A stretch of DNA of 64,000 nucleotides from Scolanthus callimorphus (GCA_033964015.1 CM066912.1:31458532-31522531), one strand, 5' to 3'. Counted from the stretch's first letter, positions 49,201 through 56,942 are shown. The notes: generated from the letters alone by a model not told the origin. Program-made: numbers and translations.

Positions 49201-52200
49201 AGGAAAACGGTGAAGACGGCAAGGAATACTCATTTTGGTGACGATGACGTCACTCCCAAAATTAGTATTCCTTGCCAAAAAGTGGAGTTTTTCGGTCCCT
49301 CCTGTATTACTCATGTGTAAATCTGACTCGAAAACCTTCTCGCCCCTTCTTTTGAAAACTCTGGAAAACAAACCTTGACTGTTACCATCAGGGGCGTTAA
49401 TATTATCATTTCTCGTATTAATTTATTTACAGGGAACTCGCACATAACAAGATAAGATACATTGAGTCGAACGCTCTTGCCATGTGTTCAAGGATGACAC
49501 TACTGTAAGCGATACATCGCGTTGAATTATTTTTTTTAGAAGAATCGCACCCTCAGGAATTACGCAGAGGTCTTTGGCCATTCGGCATAAATTAGGAGAT
49601 CATCCTCTTCTTTAAGTGAACTATTTAAAACCGATTGTCAGGAAAAAACGATTATTTGGCAAAACGGCCGGAAAATCAAGAATATTATTACAATTTTTTT
49701 TTAAGAAATGTATTTCAAAAATATCAAACACTTAAATATATAACACATCTTTAATTTTCAATAAATATTGAATATAAGTTGTATTTCTCAAACAAAGAGT
49801 ACATGATAGATCCATATCTAACGGATCGTGCTCCATGCTGCAGGAGCTGGGGTGGAAATCGCTAGAGCAGAGAAGGGCCGACAGTCGGTTAACACTGTTA
49901 TATAAGATCGTTTATGGCCTTGTGGCTGTCGACCCTGGTGACCTGTTAAGGAAACCACTACGCCAAACAAGAAACACTAAGATACACTCATTTTTGCCCA
50001 TCTCATGTAAATCCGAAGCTTTCCGTCTTTCATTCTACCCAAGAACAATCAGTGACTGGAACTTACCCCTGAAACCTTGTTCAAGAAAGCCGCTGGTGAC
50101 CCCAAGGTCTTTAGGAGCCAGCTTCCAGCTAGTCCATATTACTAGCTCCTGACCCCCTACATTTAATCCTCTTATGAGGGGTTTGTAGTATGTGAAATAA
50201 TAATAATAATAATCGTAGAAGGACATCCAACTAGTAACTAGGCGGCAGTGGGTCAACCTTTTTATCGTGTACTGATGTCAAAGTAATTTCCTTTCCACTC
50301 ATCAAAAATCTTGATAAATGAGAATACCAAATCCTGAAATTCCAAGTTTCACATAGATGTGATTACCTGTCTATAGTATAATTACTCGCGAAAAAGCATC
50401 AATCCCAAAAAGCAGAACGTTTTTGTCTAAAGGAAGAGGTCAAAACAAATGAAACCTGGCTGGACCCAATTTGGGGGAGGTGGGGTAGGGCCAGCTCCCT
50501 ACCACCTAATATTTTCAAAAAAACTCAATATTAAAAATAATTATTTTTTGAATAGCTTCTTAGTCATAAAAACAATTTCAATTAGAACAACAAACCTTAT
50601 GAATCACTTCACTCAGGCTTTGTGATTACCGGCGTATAGTCACCTCGACTACCTCTCGGTGACTATTCGCCGATAATGACGTCGCCCTCGGCGACTAATT
50701 GCTTAATATATTTCCAATTAAAGGAAGTTAGAGAACAACCAAGTTAAAACAATTGGCGACAACGCACTGCCAACTAGTCTGGAATCAGTGTAAGTATTTC
50801 GGCAAAACTGCATTTTGTAATTATGCTACATATTTGTATAGGTATATATATTGTATAGCATGGTTTGTAAGGATAATTAGCATAAATACCATACGAGTGA
50901 TATGTCTATTTCGCTCGCCGGCCCTATTAATTGTTTATAATATGATCTAAGTTACTCACTGTACATTTTGCCAGCCAAAGCAAAGCGCACACACTCCAAA
51001 ACAAGCAGATCCGTTGCCATACGTCAGAAGCGCGTGCACAACAGTTGCGAAAATTGAAAACGTTTGAGTCAGAACTCTCGGGCGTTTTGCTCTGGTAATT
51101 CTGCTTAACAACAGTCTTTGGAAAATAATGTCTGTTGGTTGAAAAAAGTTTCCTGGATTTCTGACTACGGCTTGAAATCACAATCCTCGAAGATTGAAAT
51201 CACACTGTTACTGAAATAACACTCCTATCAACCATTCAAAATGCAGGAATGACTCTTTCTCCGCTTACTAGGGCTAACGCTCAGAAGCACACATGGGACC
51301 ATTTCATTAGCACGTTAGCTTTCACACAAGGTTAATTCCTTTTATTATATAAACACCAATGAAATACCAGGTGATCTCCCGCGCGAAAACTTGATATCTT
51401 CACACGTGAAAATATCATGTTATTTTTACATGTGAAAATATCACACTTGCCTTTGCTGAATGCTCGATTTTTAAGCTTAACTCAAATAAAATTTGAATTT
51501 GGTATTTCATTGATGTTTATATAATAAACAAAACATTACATGACCGCGTGGAGATACGAATTTTATCTTCTCGTGTTAAAAATTTATTTCACTCGTTCGC
51601 TGCGCCAACTCGTGAGATAAATTTTCAACACTCGAAGATAAAATTAGTACAGTCGAAGCTCTCGTAAGCGACCACCTCGGGAACTGAACATTGCGGTCGT
51701 TAACGGAGCTGGTCGCTTACGAGAACGGCTCTCGTAAGCGACCACCAAGCGGCTTCCTACTTGAACAATAGGTGTTGGTCGCTTACGAGAGCTTAGTACA
51801 ATAAATCTAGAAAATATCATGTGATACTAATGCTTAAAATAGTTTCATTTATTTCCCGACTTTAATTAAGAATATATAACCGCAAATATGTACATAGAAA
51901 ATATGTAGAAAATAGCATTTCAATGGTGCAGCTTGTATCAGTTCAGATATTTATGAGGTGATGACTGATGTTTTAAAGACAAAAAGTACTGTGGTCGCTT
52001 ACGAGAGCTTAAAAACAATAGAAAATCTATGTTGGTGATTTGAAATTGTGGTCGCTAACGGAGCTGGTCGCATCGATAAGGCGGTCGCTTACGAGAGCTT
52101 GAAATAACAGAGTTTATGTGACATTTCAAACGGGGTTTCGGGAAAATGGTCGTTATGGGAGCTGGTCGCATACGAGAGCGGTCGCACAGAGAGCTTCGAC

Positions 52201-53928
52201 TGTATCTCCGCGCGGCCATGTAATATCCTCTATATCTCCACTCTATGTAACTAAGTATATTCCATATGAAAGGTAAGGTACCAACTGACAAAGGTACTAG
52301 CAATGTCCTATAGAGCGGATTTCACATGACTGTCAACCCTTGTTATGTAATTGCGATTGCTTTGCGTTCTCAGCCAATCAAATTCTTTAGTAAATACAAT
52401 TGTGTAATTAATTAGTAATTGGTTCGGCTTGTGATTGGCTGAAAGAAAAGCCATTTAGGCGCAAGTCGTGATTTCTCTCGATTCTGATTGGCTAGTGATT
52501 GTTCAATTGCAAATGTTTTCACGACAGTCATGTGAAAACCGCTCTATACAGGGTTCACACTAGGAAGCACGAATGAAACAATGACTAAATCAAAACATCA
52601 AGGACTCAAAAACTATTCCAGGAAGATTCAGGAAGAACGCTTTATTACAAAACAGAACATACCTAGACATTTGAGATTTAATGAGTCTAGAACCTAATCT
52701 GTGTAAAAGTCATGTTAAATTCCAGGACTTTTCCATGACTCTTTCATAGGGTATGGGTTCGCAAAAATGACGTGTCCGCGGAGAAAATCCGTGCCGCGAC
52801 AAAATATATGCTACGAGGGTCGTTTCTATGTCGTTTCTATGTCTATGGCCTATCTTCTAAAAGTCCAATAAATAGATCTTTTTGGGGCTTCAAAGAAAAA
52901 CGTCGGTTTTACTGAAAAGGGCCCTCTACATTGCGTTTATGCGTACAATGCCCGATTTGATCGAAATTATTCTCTAGGAGGCGATCTCAAAATCATTGTC
53001 GGGGATTTTTTCTAATTTTCCTTTCCAATTGTTAATATTATTATTTATTTAATATATCTTTTTGCTCTGGCGGGCGTACCTACGAAGTTACAAACGCGCA
53101 AGTCGTTGGCTCTCCGGATCAGGTGGCCGATGGCCCCACAAGGAATCTGCAAGCCATCATCTTTTATTCGACAGGTCGGCAAAACATCGCCTTTTAATTT
53201 TCTTTCTTTTTTTTCAGCGATTTTCAGTCTAACCGGATTGAGAGACTCAAGCGAGAGGTCTTCGGGGAGCTAGAAAAATTACATACCATGTAGGTTGAGA
53301 ACGTTTTATTTGTGTTTCAGTAAGGTGGAAATGAAACAAAGTTTTTACCTCTTCCAGTCCAGTAGGTTCGCGATTATTAGTACTGCTTATCTGCATATTT
53401 GTCGTGTAATGAATTCTATAGCAAACCAAGGAATAATAGAATGGTACTCGTTCCATTCGCTACATTTACGCTGGATTAGAGGGTTTGTTATTCACAAAAT
53501 GGCAAATGAAAGAATGATATAATTACTCAAGCGATTCCGCGCGCTGATTGGTCGAGACGTATTGTTTTACGACGAACGGACTCTTCCGAAATTTAGCCGA
53601 AGATTGAAGCTTCCGAATGGTGGTTTTGGCGGGAATTCTGCCTCTCAAAGAGACGAGAAGCACTTAAGTTTTCTACAGGTGAAATTAAACAGGCATTTCA
53701 CATGACTGTGGTAAACAAACGCAAAGAAATACACCATTTCTGAACAAAACGTTTAAACGCAAATTAAATGCGAAATGCTCTCGACACTAATCTGAAATCC
53801 GCTCTATAGACAATACAATGTGCTGGATGTGAAGTGTGTATTCTGTTTTTTAGAGTACTGCACTACAATGAGATCAGGAAAATTGATGAGGGTGTATTCA
53901 ACAGCAGTAAACACGATGTTTTTCATAT
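24714..53928 (+). CDS. Gene B: tandem paralogue of gene A (15 exons seen, 3' part missing)
   Basis: Same exon order, phases and nearly the same exon lengths as gene A: 24714-24765, 24838-24933, 26461-26696, 32364-32445, 34502-34678, 35027-35344, 37054-37159, 42885-42989, 43179-43247, 46686-46757, 48914-48994, 49433-49504, 50724-50789, 53218-53289, 53854-53928. They add to 1679 nt with no stop in frame. The gene covers signal peptide, MAM, CCP, SRCR, LRRNT and the first eight LRRs. No counterpart of A's later LRR, Cys-rich or membrane exons is visible before 64000; retroelements occupy that space. B could continue beyond the window or be truncated. All seen exons are open with intact splice sites, so it does not look like an old pseudogene. 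Confidence 0.75.
24838..32445 (+). CDS. Gene B exons 2-4: MAM domain
   Basis: Exons 24838-24933, 26461-26696 and 32364-32445 have exactly the lengths of gene A's MAM exons (96, 236 and 82 nt). They give ITCDFENSFCRWKNAENTSG, ITCTRTGNPLKLQRFS, GRCVLSISVG and ASIGVDDIRFSRNN, with all four cysteines. The intron after 26696 starts with GC (AAAAG|GCGAGT), as in A. It is enlarged to 5.7 kb, mainly by a LINE on the same strand. Confidence 0.83.
24891..25200 (+). repeat. Tandem duplication of the end of MAM exon 1 with its donor and intron start
   Basis: The segment around 24891-25030 (exon tail, GTAAGTGTGAGAA donor, and CCCTAATATTCAGATATTCT) is repeated in diverged form at about 25068-25200 (TGATAATACTTCACAAAAAT, GTAAGTCTGAAAT, CCCTAATATTCACATATTCT). 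The second copy keeps a donor but has no visible acceptor of its own, so it is read as intronic debris. Confidence 0.65.
27978..31865 (+). mobile_element. Near full-length APE-type LINE in gene B intron 3
   Basis: A non-LTR retrotransposon inserted in the sense direction. It has a GC-richer 5' region (27978-28640), one long ORF and a short 3' end in an ATTATTATT run. The 7-bp TTATTCA occurs on both sides (27971-27977 and 31866-31872), a candidate target-site duplication. The simple-repeat tail makes the exact 3' boundary uncertain. The matching intron of gene A (842 bp) lacks it, so it was gained after the duplication or lost from A. Confidence 0.75.
28723..31827 (+). CDS. LINE ORF: AP endonuclease-reverse transcriptase with C-terminal zinc finger
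   Basis: An uninterrupted frame of 1034 codons counted from a TTG; the endonuclease similarity starts further upstream (WNVRTL near 28660), so the true start is earlier. Endonuclease motifs: QETR (17-20), SAYAPT (91-96), GDFNARVG (128-135), LIDF (196-199), TDHRLV (224-229). Reverse transcriptase motifs: KAPGVDGIPAEIF, DLTKAFDSVN (D600), GVKQGCIIAPTLF, YADD (719-722), PYLGSVLS. The end carries a CCHH finger, CPTCGKVCASRIGLFSHQRV. The frame is intact, so this copy is young or only recently inactive. The clade is uncertain: RTE-like is my best guess from the single ORF and the finger, but CR1/L2 relatives are not excluded. Confidence 0.85.
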   Translation: MVSLELKRFQVDIAALQETRRSGTGQLSEQGGGYTFYWQGRPEGQPRMHGVGFAIRSELTKYVTSLPHGINERIMKMRLSLAKNQYATIISAYAPTLDAEEETKEAFYATLGDILASIHKDDKIIILGDFNARVGRDHALWKGIIGKEGVGKCNSNGVLLLTLCAEHQLVITNTLFRQKNKFKTTWQHPRSKHWHLIDFVIVRARDQANVQITKSITSADDCWTDHRLVRSKVTLRLHHKKRHIAKQPKKRLDVERLRDPVLLEELQLALRQSLSSVHGNNVEEYWQALKAAILSSSEATIGYSTRKHQDWFDENNHTIEELIDEKRKAFCTWQNDPTNEPKRTAYHNIRAEVQRQIRHIKDQWWAAKADQLQGLADKGDTRGFFSATRTIFGPSTRGETPIKDKDGTLLKDTVSINQRWRDHFQELLNRDSLVDDSVFDMIPQSPVNAELGAEPTLSETKSSIKQMKNGKAPGVDGIPAEIFKHGGDDLALCLHQLILLIWQTEEITPDLQDADIAKIFKKGDKSDCGNYRGISLLAIAGKIIARILANRLVPHAEGLLPESQCGFRPNRGTTDMIFTARQLQEKCREQRQPLYMAFIDLTKAFDSVNREALWRILAKYGCPEKFISILRLLHDGMTARVLGSSGDSETFEVQTGVKQGCIIAPTLFTIFISAIFHLIQDRLPEGIEIVYRMDGGLFNLRRLKARTKTAVTSLIELQYADDNCVCATSEHQLQVILDAFTYAYECLGLSVNVKKTEVLFQPAPGHQSSPSPMIISGSTLKNVQTFPYLGSVLSTKADIEAEILHRLKAASCAFGRLRERVFEEKGLKKETKLLVYKAVVLPSLLYSSESWTTYRRHLNALEKYHQRCLRRILGVTWQDRRTNCSILDEAHSTSIEAMIIENQLRWTGHVVRLNDSRLPKQILFGELGSGTRAQGGQRKRFKDNLKANIKACHIDLTAWEDLARDRPRWRSTVREGVTLFEKERRRKAEEKRQRRKERDAAPASPQLAPYTCPTCGKVCASRIGLFSHQRVHKR
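33010..33400 (-). pseudogene. LINE reverse transcriptase 3' fragment (CR1/L2-like), reversed
   Basis: Read on the minus strand this gives AYKLLGVHVSSDLSWNTHVE, RRASKRLYALRLLKKSGV, LIRSTLEYAAPVW and ESVQRKAL. These are the conserved C-terminal RT/thumb motifs of CR1/L2-type LINEs. A stop precedes the block and the frame closes after it, so it is a 5'- and 3'-truncated dead copy. Confidence 0.75.
33690..34160 (+). pseudogene. CR1/L2-like LINE 3' fragment with tail
   Basis: The + strand gives YLSEELERLQKRALRIIS, then frameshifted remnants that include an RREE-like stretch and a DHKLRSLCYHHL-like stretch, the usual C-terminal end of these ORFs. It finishes with AATTCAGTCTATGGCTGCAA, TTAATAAAC and an ATCT repeat tail. 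Two solo copies of the same 3' tail occur at about 125-170 and 34930-35008. Confidence 0.6.
34502..34678 (+). CDS. Gene B exon 5: CCP/Sushi domain
   Basis: Phase 1-1 exon of 177 nt with SCRIITSPLHGSMNCTNGS, VCMFTCHGGKR, RQCQKDGTWSG and PAC: six cysteines, like gene A. The acceptor is TTTTTTCAG|CTTCAAG. A 92-bp run (34528-34619) is identical to 5631-5722 in gene A. Confidence 0.87.
34930..35008 (+). repeat. Solo LINE 3' tail
   Basis: AATTCAGCCTTTGGCTGCAA followed by TAATAAACTGTCTATG matches the end of the LINE fragment at 33690-34160. It is a 5'-truncated copy only tens of bases long, lying just upstream of the gene B SRCR exon. Confidence 0.6.
35027..35344 (+). CDS. Gene B exon 6: SRCR domain
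   Basis: Encodes IRLRNGYTAKDGDVEMLLDN, AKVVCRSLGYEENG, RCSGKETSITDCQG and LLTVDC: a complete SRCR domain, one codon shorter than gene A's because of an indel after VCH. It joins in phase 1 on both sides (AAAG|CAAGG, ACAT|GTATGT). Confidence 0.88.
35430..35690. repeat. Foldback repeat, same family as 10905-11215
   Basis: Contains GTTTTCTATGAGTCAATAGA with its reverse complement close by, TAGTAGAAACCCACT and GTTGCTAAAACG. The same block lies in gene A between LRR exons 5 and 6, whereas here it is between the SRCR and LRRNT exons. The two insertions are therefore independent of the gene duplication. Confidence 0.6.
37054..37159 (+). CDS. Gene B exon 7: LRRNT cap
   Basis: CPLNCSCVFEGDFAITCHSG with flanking residues forms the cysteine cap before the LRR array. 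It enters in phase 1 (CCGTATCAG|GTCCC) and leaves in phase 2 (CATT|GTTAGT), one codon shorter than gene A's exon. Confidence 0.82.
37510..37765. repeat. Imperfect foldback repeat
   Basis: TGCATTGCTACGCGACCTCA and AAATTCA near 37517 are repeated in reverse near 37737-37765 (TGAATTTTGAGGTCGCGAAG then CAATGC). In gene B intron 7. Confidence 0.5.
40178..40230 (+). repeat. Poly-T/poly-G tract
   Basis: A T run is followed directly by an almost pure G run of about 45 bases. A second G-rich tract lies at 42369-42405. Both are candidate G-quadruplexes if the lengths are real; homopolymers this long are also prone to assembly error. Confidence 0.7.
41359..41542 (-). CDS. Possible first coding exon of an unknown gene, opposite strand
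   Basis: On the minus strand an ATG at 41542 opens MSKPEDKKAETKYNGKKCPE and a basic, charged stretch with REEERRSKLRRLSS. The frame reaches ATTCTCAAG|GTAGGT, a strong donor near 41359. No family recognised and no downstream exon found. It lies inside the 4.5-kb insertion, so it may belong to that element. Confidence 0.25.
42885..53928 (+). CDS. Gene B exons 8-15: first eight leucine-rich repeats
   Basis: Eight phase-2 exons (42885-42989, 43179-43247, 46686-46757, 48914-48994, 49433-49504, 50724-50789, 53218-53289, 53854-53928) have exactly the lengths of A's first eight LRR exons (105, 69, 72, 81, 72, 66, 72, 75). Sequences include DLSWNNIKSLRDIEEGALW, ELAHNKIRYIESNALA, KLENNQVKTIGDNALP, DFQSNRIERLKREVFGELEK and HYNEIRKIDEGVF. 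The donor of the third (CAG|GTACAG) is formed by a MITE insertion. The array stops at eight here against fifteen in A. Confidence 0.82.
43849..44017 (+). repeat. 5' LTR
   Basis: 169 bp, TG...CA, with AATAAA near its 3' side. It differs from the 3' LTR at three positions. Confidence 0.9.
44109..45165 (+). pseudogene. Gag fused to the tail of Pol by internal deletion, frameshifted
   Basis: Gag starts at ATG 44109 (MTNLPPFPPFDIVHD) and shifts frame near 44205 into DITDKKRQTALLLHYAGEDV, a Ty3/Gypsy gag. Two Cys-rich elements follow, the second a canonical zinc knuckle CRNCGKRGHFQAVC. After about 44930 the sequence jumps, in another frame, to DDDDSSEEPDLEPQ and RRYPTRSSRRPPEYLKDYMC, which looks like the extreme C-terminus of a Gypsy polyprotein. 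Everything between (protease, RT, RNase H, integrase core) is missing. The copy could move only with help from a relative, and the frameshift suggests even gag is lost. Confidence 0.8.
45304..45472 (+). repeat. 3' LTR
   Basis: 169 bp, preceded by a polypurine tract and followed by the ACGTG target duplication. A single A-to-G change alters the hexamer region relative to the 5' LTR (GATAAAT to GATGAAT). Confidence 0.9.
46087..46529. mobile_element. Tc1/mariner-like MITE with TA target site
   Basis: Ends CAGTAAAAACCCGCATAAAA and TTTTATGCGAGTTTTTACTG are inverted copies and TA flanks both sides (46085-46086, 46530-46531). Inner blocks with TTCTTATG/GTTCTTAA motifs recur. 443 bp, no transposase. 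Confidence 0.8.
46761..46933. mobile_element. Tc1/mariner-like MITE inserted at a splice donor
   Basis: CAGTGGTACCTCTATTAAGC at the left and TTAATAGAAGTGCCACTG at the right are inverted; CTATTAAGCGGCCA repeats inside. TA duplications are at 46759-46760 and 46934-46935. The left TA overlaps the donor of gene B LRR exon 3, so the intron now begins GTA-CAG with its fourth base supplied by the element. Confidence 0.85.
47388..47844. mobile_element. Long foldback element with 11-bp flanking direct repeats
   Basis: CCCTGGTCCCAGGGTGAAGT starts the left arm and ACTTCACCCTGGGACCAGGG-type sequence ends the right. The arms stay paired for well over 120 bp on each side (for example CTGTAGTTTG/CAAACTACAG), so almost the whole 457 bp folds on itself. 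GATCAACGTCA flanks both sides (47377-47387 and 47845-47855). Such long duplications suggest a Mutator-like source, by inference. Confidence 0.75.
48508..48750 (+). repeat. C-rich minisatellite, about three copies
   Basis: Units of about 80-100 bp contain CCTTCAATCCAGGGTCCCTT-type sequence, TCCTTCCCCTGGGGGAGGTG and long C runs (48532-48549, 48671-48692). Low complexity, probably unstable in length. Confidence 0.7.
49129..49306. mobile_element. Foldback MITE
   Basis: TAGGAGGGACCACTTTTTTG with GGAATACTAATTTTGG on the left is mirrored by CCAAAATTAGTATTCC and TCGGTCCCTCCTGTA on the right. In gene B intron after LRR exon 4. Confidence 0.65.
49835..50214 (+). pseudogene. CR1/L2-like LINE 3' fragment with AAT tail
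   Basis: The frame from 49835 gives MLQELGWKSLEQRRADSRLT, LLYKIVYGLV, RNTKIHSFLPISCKSEAFRL, SFYPRTISDWN and a short end, the typical C-terminus of CR1/L2 LINE polymerases. It is followed by a short 3' part ending in AATAATAATAATAAT. 5' truncated, typical of aborted target-primed reverse transcription. Confidence 0.75.
51336..51545. repeat. AT-rich foldback repeat
   Basis: TTATTATATAAACACCAATG with AAATACCAGGTGA is mirrored by TTTGGTATTTCATTGATGTT and TATATAATAAAC. A related arm pair occurs at about 34229-34380. Confidence 0.55.
51650..52202. mobile_element. Tc1/mariner-like MITE with internal repeats
   Basis: CAGTCGAAGCTCTCGTAAGC and GAGAGCTTCGACTG are inverted ends with TA on both sides (51648-51649, 52203-52204). 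TCGTAAGCGACC motifs repeat many times inside. 553 bp, no transposase. It sits inside an older AT-rich repeat: the flanks CGAAGATAAAATTAG and TATCTCCGCGCGGCCATG belong to one interrupted unit. Confidence 0.8.
52309..52548. mobile_element. Foldback MITE
   Basis: TATAGAGCGGATTTCACATG with ACTGTC at the left is mirrored by GACAGTCATGTGAAAACC and GCTCTATA at the right. Partial relatives of both ends appear near 53695 and 53800. Confidence 0.7.
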
Positions 53929-54552
53929 GTAAGTATGAAATTGAAATTGAAATTGAATGTTTTTGTTGTTCAAATCATAACTAAACGGGCCAACTCCCCT
54001 TGCCATTGATGCACTGCTTCGCGCCATTTCCAATACCAAAAGCACAGACCTTCCTTTTTTAGTAATTCAAGTTTGAAGTAAATTTGAACGTCCGCAAATT
54101 GCAGTTCAAGATTTAAGGACTCATAGCCGTAGTTTTAAAGACAGATTCACGATTGCCATTTATTCGGGAGATGATAAAACGGTTAAAAATTACTTTATCT
54201 CTTGACAGTCCGCGCGAAATATAAAATACAATTACCATGATCTACTGTGTTTCGCCTCTTAATTTAGTTTTATCTCGATCGGCCTTAGTTTTCAAATGAA
54301 AGACCAAAGTTTAGAGGCGCCGATCCACTTACAGAAAACCCCGCAATATTGAGCTCTGCCGGGTTTCTCTCGGTTTCATGTCAGGTTTCCATGCGAGTCA
54401 AGAGCACTCTGATATCGCTCCAAATTCATGGTCATTCTATTTCGTCATTGCTCAACGTCACTACGAAGTCACGTGAGATAGAGCGCGCGAAACCGGAGTA
54501 TTCAGTTCGAGTGCAGATTCAGGAGTGTTCGGTCGTGTTTTGTTTTACTTCG

Positions 54553-55950
54553 ATGAAACCAGAATATTGTGGAATGGAAAAGTCTGCTGAAAATCTGCTT
54601 CGTGGAGAAGATTTAGATGGCGGTGAGGATATAACTCCGGGTGCTGACCAAGACGAGGGCATAAGAACAGAGGGAAAGGACGACGCAATGTTAGTCTTGA
54701 TGGCCAGCGTGAACAATAACATGGAGGCCGTGAGCGAAGCGCTCAAGCACCTTAATAACGGCCAAAAGTGGGAATCGACGAAACCCCCAAAACCGGCAGA
54801 ACCTGCCAAAAAAACGGAAAGTCGAGCCAGAACCTGGCACTTCCACGGCAGAAGGGCGACAAGAGAAAAAGGCCGCTTCTAGCGGCACTGATACAGAAAG
54901 TGAGGAGGAAGACGATTCCCTCCTTGACGGCATAGCCCAGGCGATGAGTGAAGGCGAAAAAACGGCGCCTAAAAAAGATGGCAGGTATCATTGACGCCTG
55001 TTGGCTTAACAAGCTCAGCGACGAGGAAATTACAGCTGTTTTGTGTATTCTGCGAACTCTAGCGTTCGACTTCCAATGGCGATCTGGCTTCCGTCAATCA
55101 AACCCCGGGTCCAATTTGAGTCTTAGCCGGCCGTAAGTTACGCCATTTGTTTAGAAAAAGAAAGTAAAAGATGCTGTGTGTTGAGGCATTTCACTAGGAT
55201 GGCAAATAACTGAATTATATGTACTCCAAAGAGTTTCAAAGTTTGATTGACGGAAGCTAGAAAGCGCTTTGACGGTTGGAAATCGATCTCGAGAGTTCGC
55301 AGAATACTCAAAACAGCTGTAAGACCTTATCTGAAAAATACCATCTGCCTGCCAACTGCAAACGGATGATAACGCCAAAATTCAACCCAGAAATCTAAGG
55401 GCGCATTGACAGGCCCACGAGGGGGCGAGATCTTAAAATATCAGCCCTGTCTAGCATCCTCTCGAAAGTTGGCTGTATTGCAGCGCAGACAACTCAAATG
55501 CTTTTAAAAGCAAGTAAGGGAGAATCACTCGAGACATTGGTTAAGATGAACAGGGATGCCCTAGGCTTTCTTGGTCACATGAGCTTTGAGCTTGCCCAAC
55601 GGCGACGAGAGGCTATTAAGCCTATCTCCACAAAGATTACGCCTCTTTGTGTGCGTCGCGTGTGCCCATTACAGCATGGCTGTTTGGCGACGAGCTGCAA
55701 ACGCAGCTTAATCACATCAGGGCATCAAACAAAATAAGTAGCACCGCTACTTCAGGGAATTCCGGGAACCGTCGAGGATTGACGGGAAACTACCGGAACG
55801 ACCATTCGTTCTTTATTAGGGAAAAAGAAACCCTGGGGAACCAGGGACAGGGGTACAACAACAAGCCCCACTAAAACAACAACAACAACCAGTACAACAA
55901 CAACAGGTTTCCGGGCAAGCGGGCCGATCAACAGACGACTCGCAAGTGAG
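54553..55950 (+). pseudogene. DIRS element 1 gag, split by a MITE
   Basis: The first part reads MKPEYCGMEKSAENLLRGED, followed by an acidic stretch and VSEALKHLNNGQ. A frameshift leads to DTESEEEDDSLLDGIAQAMS, then WLNKLSDEEIT. At 55033 a MITE interrupts, and after it the gag resumes in LSEKYHLPANCKR and later LLKASKGESLETLVKMNRDA and FELAQRRREAI. The end is Q/N-rich. Naming it gag rests on position before RT and similarity of style to other DIRS gags. Confidence 0.65.
55033..55319. mobile_element. TA-flanked MITE nested in DIRS element 1 gag
   Basis: CAGCTGTTTTGTGTATTCTG at the left and CAGAATACTCAAAACAGCTG at the right are inverted, with arms of at least 65 bp (GCGAACTCTAGCG, CTTCCGTCAATCAAAC and inverses). 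TA lies on each side (55031-55032, 55320-55321). Gag-like sequence continues on both sides, dating this insertion after the DIRS insertion. Confidence 0.82.
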
Positions 55951-56024
55951 CACATCAAATTTCCGACTTATCAAACGCCCACCAGGTAAGATTTGGGTTT
56001 TTTATACCTACACTGATCAAGTAC

Positions 56025-56942
56025 TTGGAAGGGAAAACTAGCACCTTCCGTGGAGGCTGCTTAGCCAATTATCTACCGCAATGGCGTGAGATAACCTCTG
56101 ATTCAGAAATTCTGGAGTTAGTAACCGGTCAACAACTTGAGTTTGATAAGGCCCCTTATCAGTCAAAGGCACTTAATAAACAAACTAAACTTTCACCTGA
56201 ACAGGAAAAATCTGTGGATGGTGAAATAGTTAACCAAAGGGGTTATTGCAATCTCTGTTCATGAACTGGGGGAATTTATTTCACCCATTTTCACCCGACC
56301 AAAAAAGGATGGCTTTTTTCGTGTGATACCTAAAATCACTGAACCAGAGGCTGACCTATCATCCTTTTATAACGGATAGTGTACACACGGCTATCAGGCT
56401 TATAACCCCAGGATGCTTTATGGCGTCTATAGACCTGAAAGATGCCTACTATTCATCCTGGCTTTCACAAATACCTAAAGTTTGAATGGAAAGGTATTTT
56501 GTATAAACATTTATGGTTCCCAAACGGCCTTGCATGCTGTCCTCGGAAATTTACTAAACTTTTGAAACCTGCCTTTGCTACTTTGAGAAAACAGGGCTTT
56601 ATATCAGTTGCCTATATTGACAACTCCTGGCTGGCTGCCAGAGATGACGAGTCATGTGTGGCTAATGTCAAGGCTACGATACAACTTTTAGATAAACTTG
56701 GATTTGTAGTGCATCCTGAAAAGTCCGTGTTTATTCCTACAAAGCAGATCGCCTTTTTGGGGTTTATTTTAAACTCAGTTAGTATGACTGTTTCACTGAC
56801 TCCAGAACGGAAAATGGCATTAAAAAATGCATGCAATGATGTGCGAGCACCTGGGAAACCTATCAAAATAAGGCAAGTCGCTCAGGTCTTGGGCCTGATG
56901 ACTTCTAGTTTTCCAGGGGTTATGTACGGGCCGCTTTACAAT
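56025..56942 (+). pseudogene. DIRS element 1 reverse transcriptase
   Basis: Motifs in order: LPQWREITSDSEILELV, ISPIFTRPKKDGFFRVI, ASIDLKDAYYS (first catalytic aspartate), HKYLKFEWKG, LPNGLACCPRKFTKLLKPAF-like sequence, and AYIDNSW. The last is the YxDD site, here YIDN, so the second catalytic aspartate is lost. FLGFILNSVSMTVSLTPERK and QVAQVLGLMTS follow. A stop and frame changes occur near 56264-56440. Confidence 0.8.

Noticed and set aside
54349..54552. Upstream ATG for the DIRS gag at 54349 or later
   Set aside because: The extra residues look like translated 5' flank; the Met at 54553 starts the acidic gag-like part. Uncertain.
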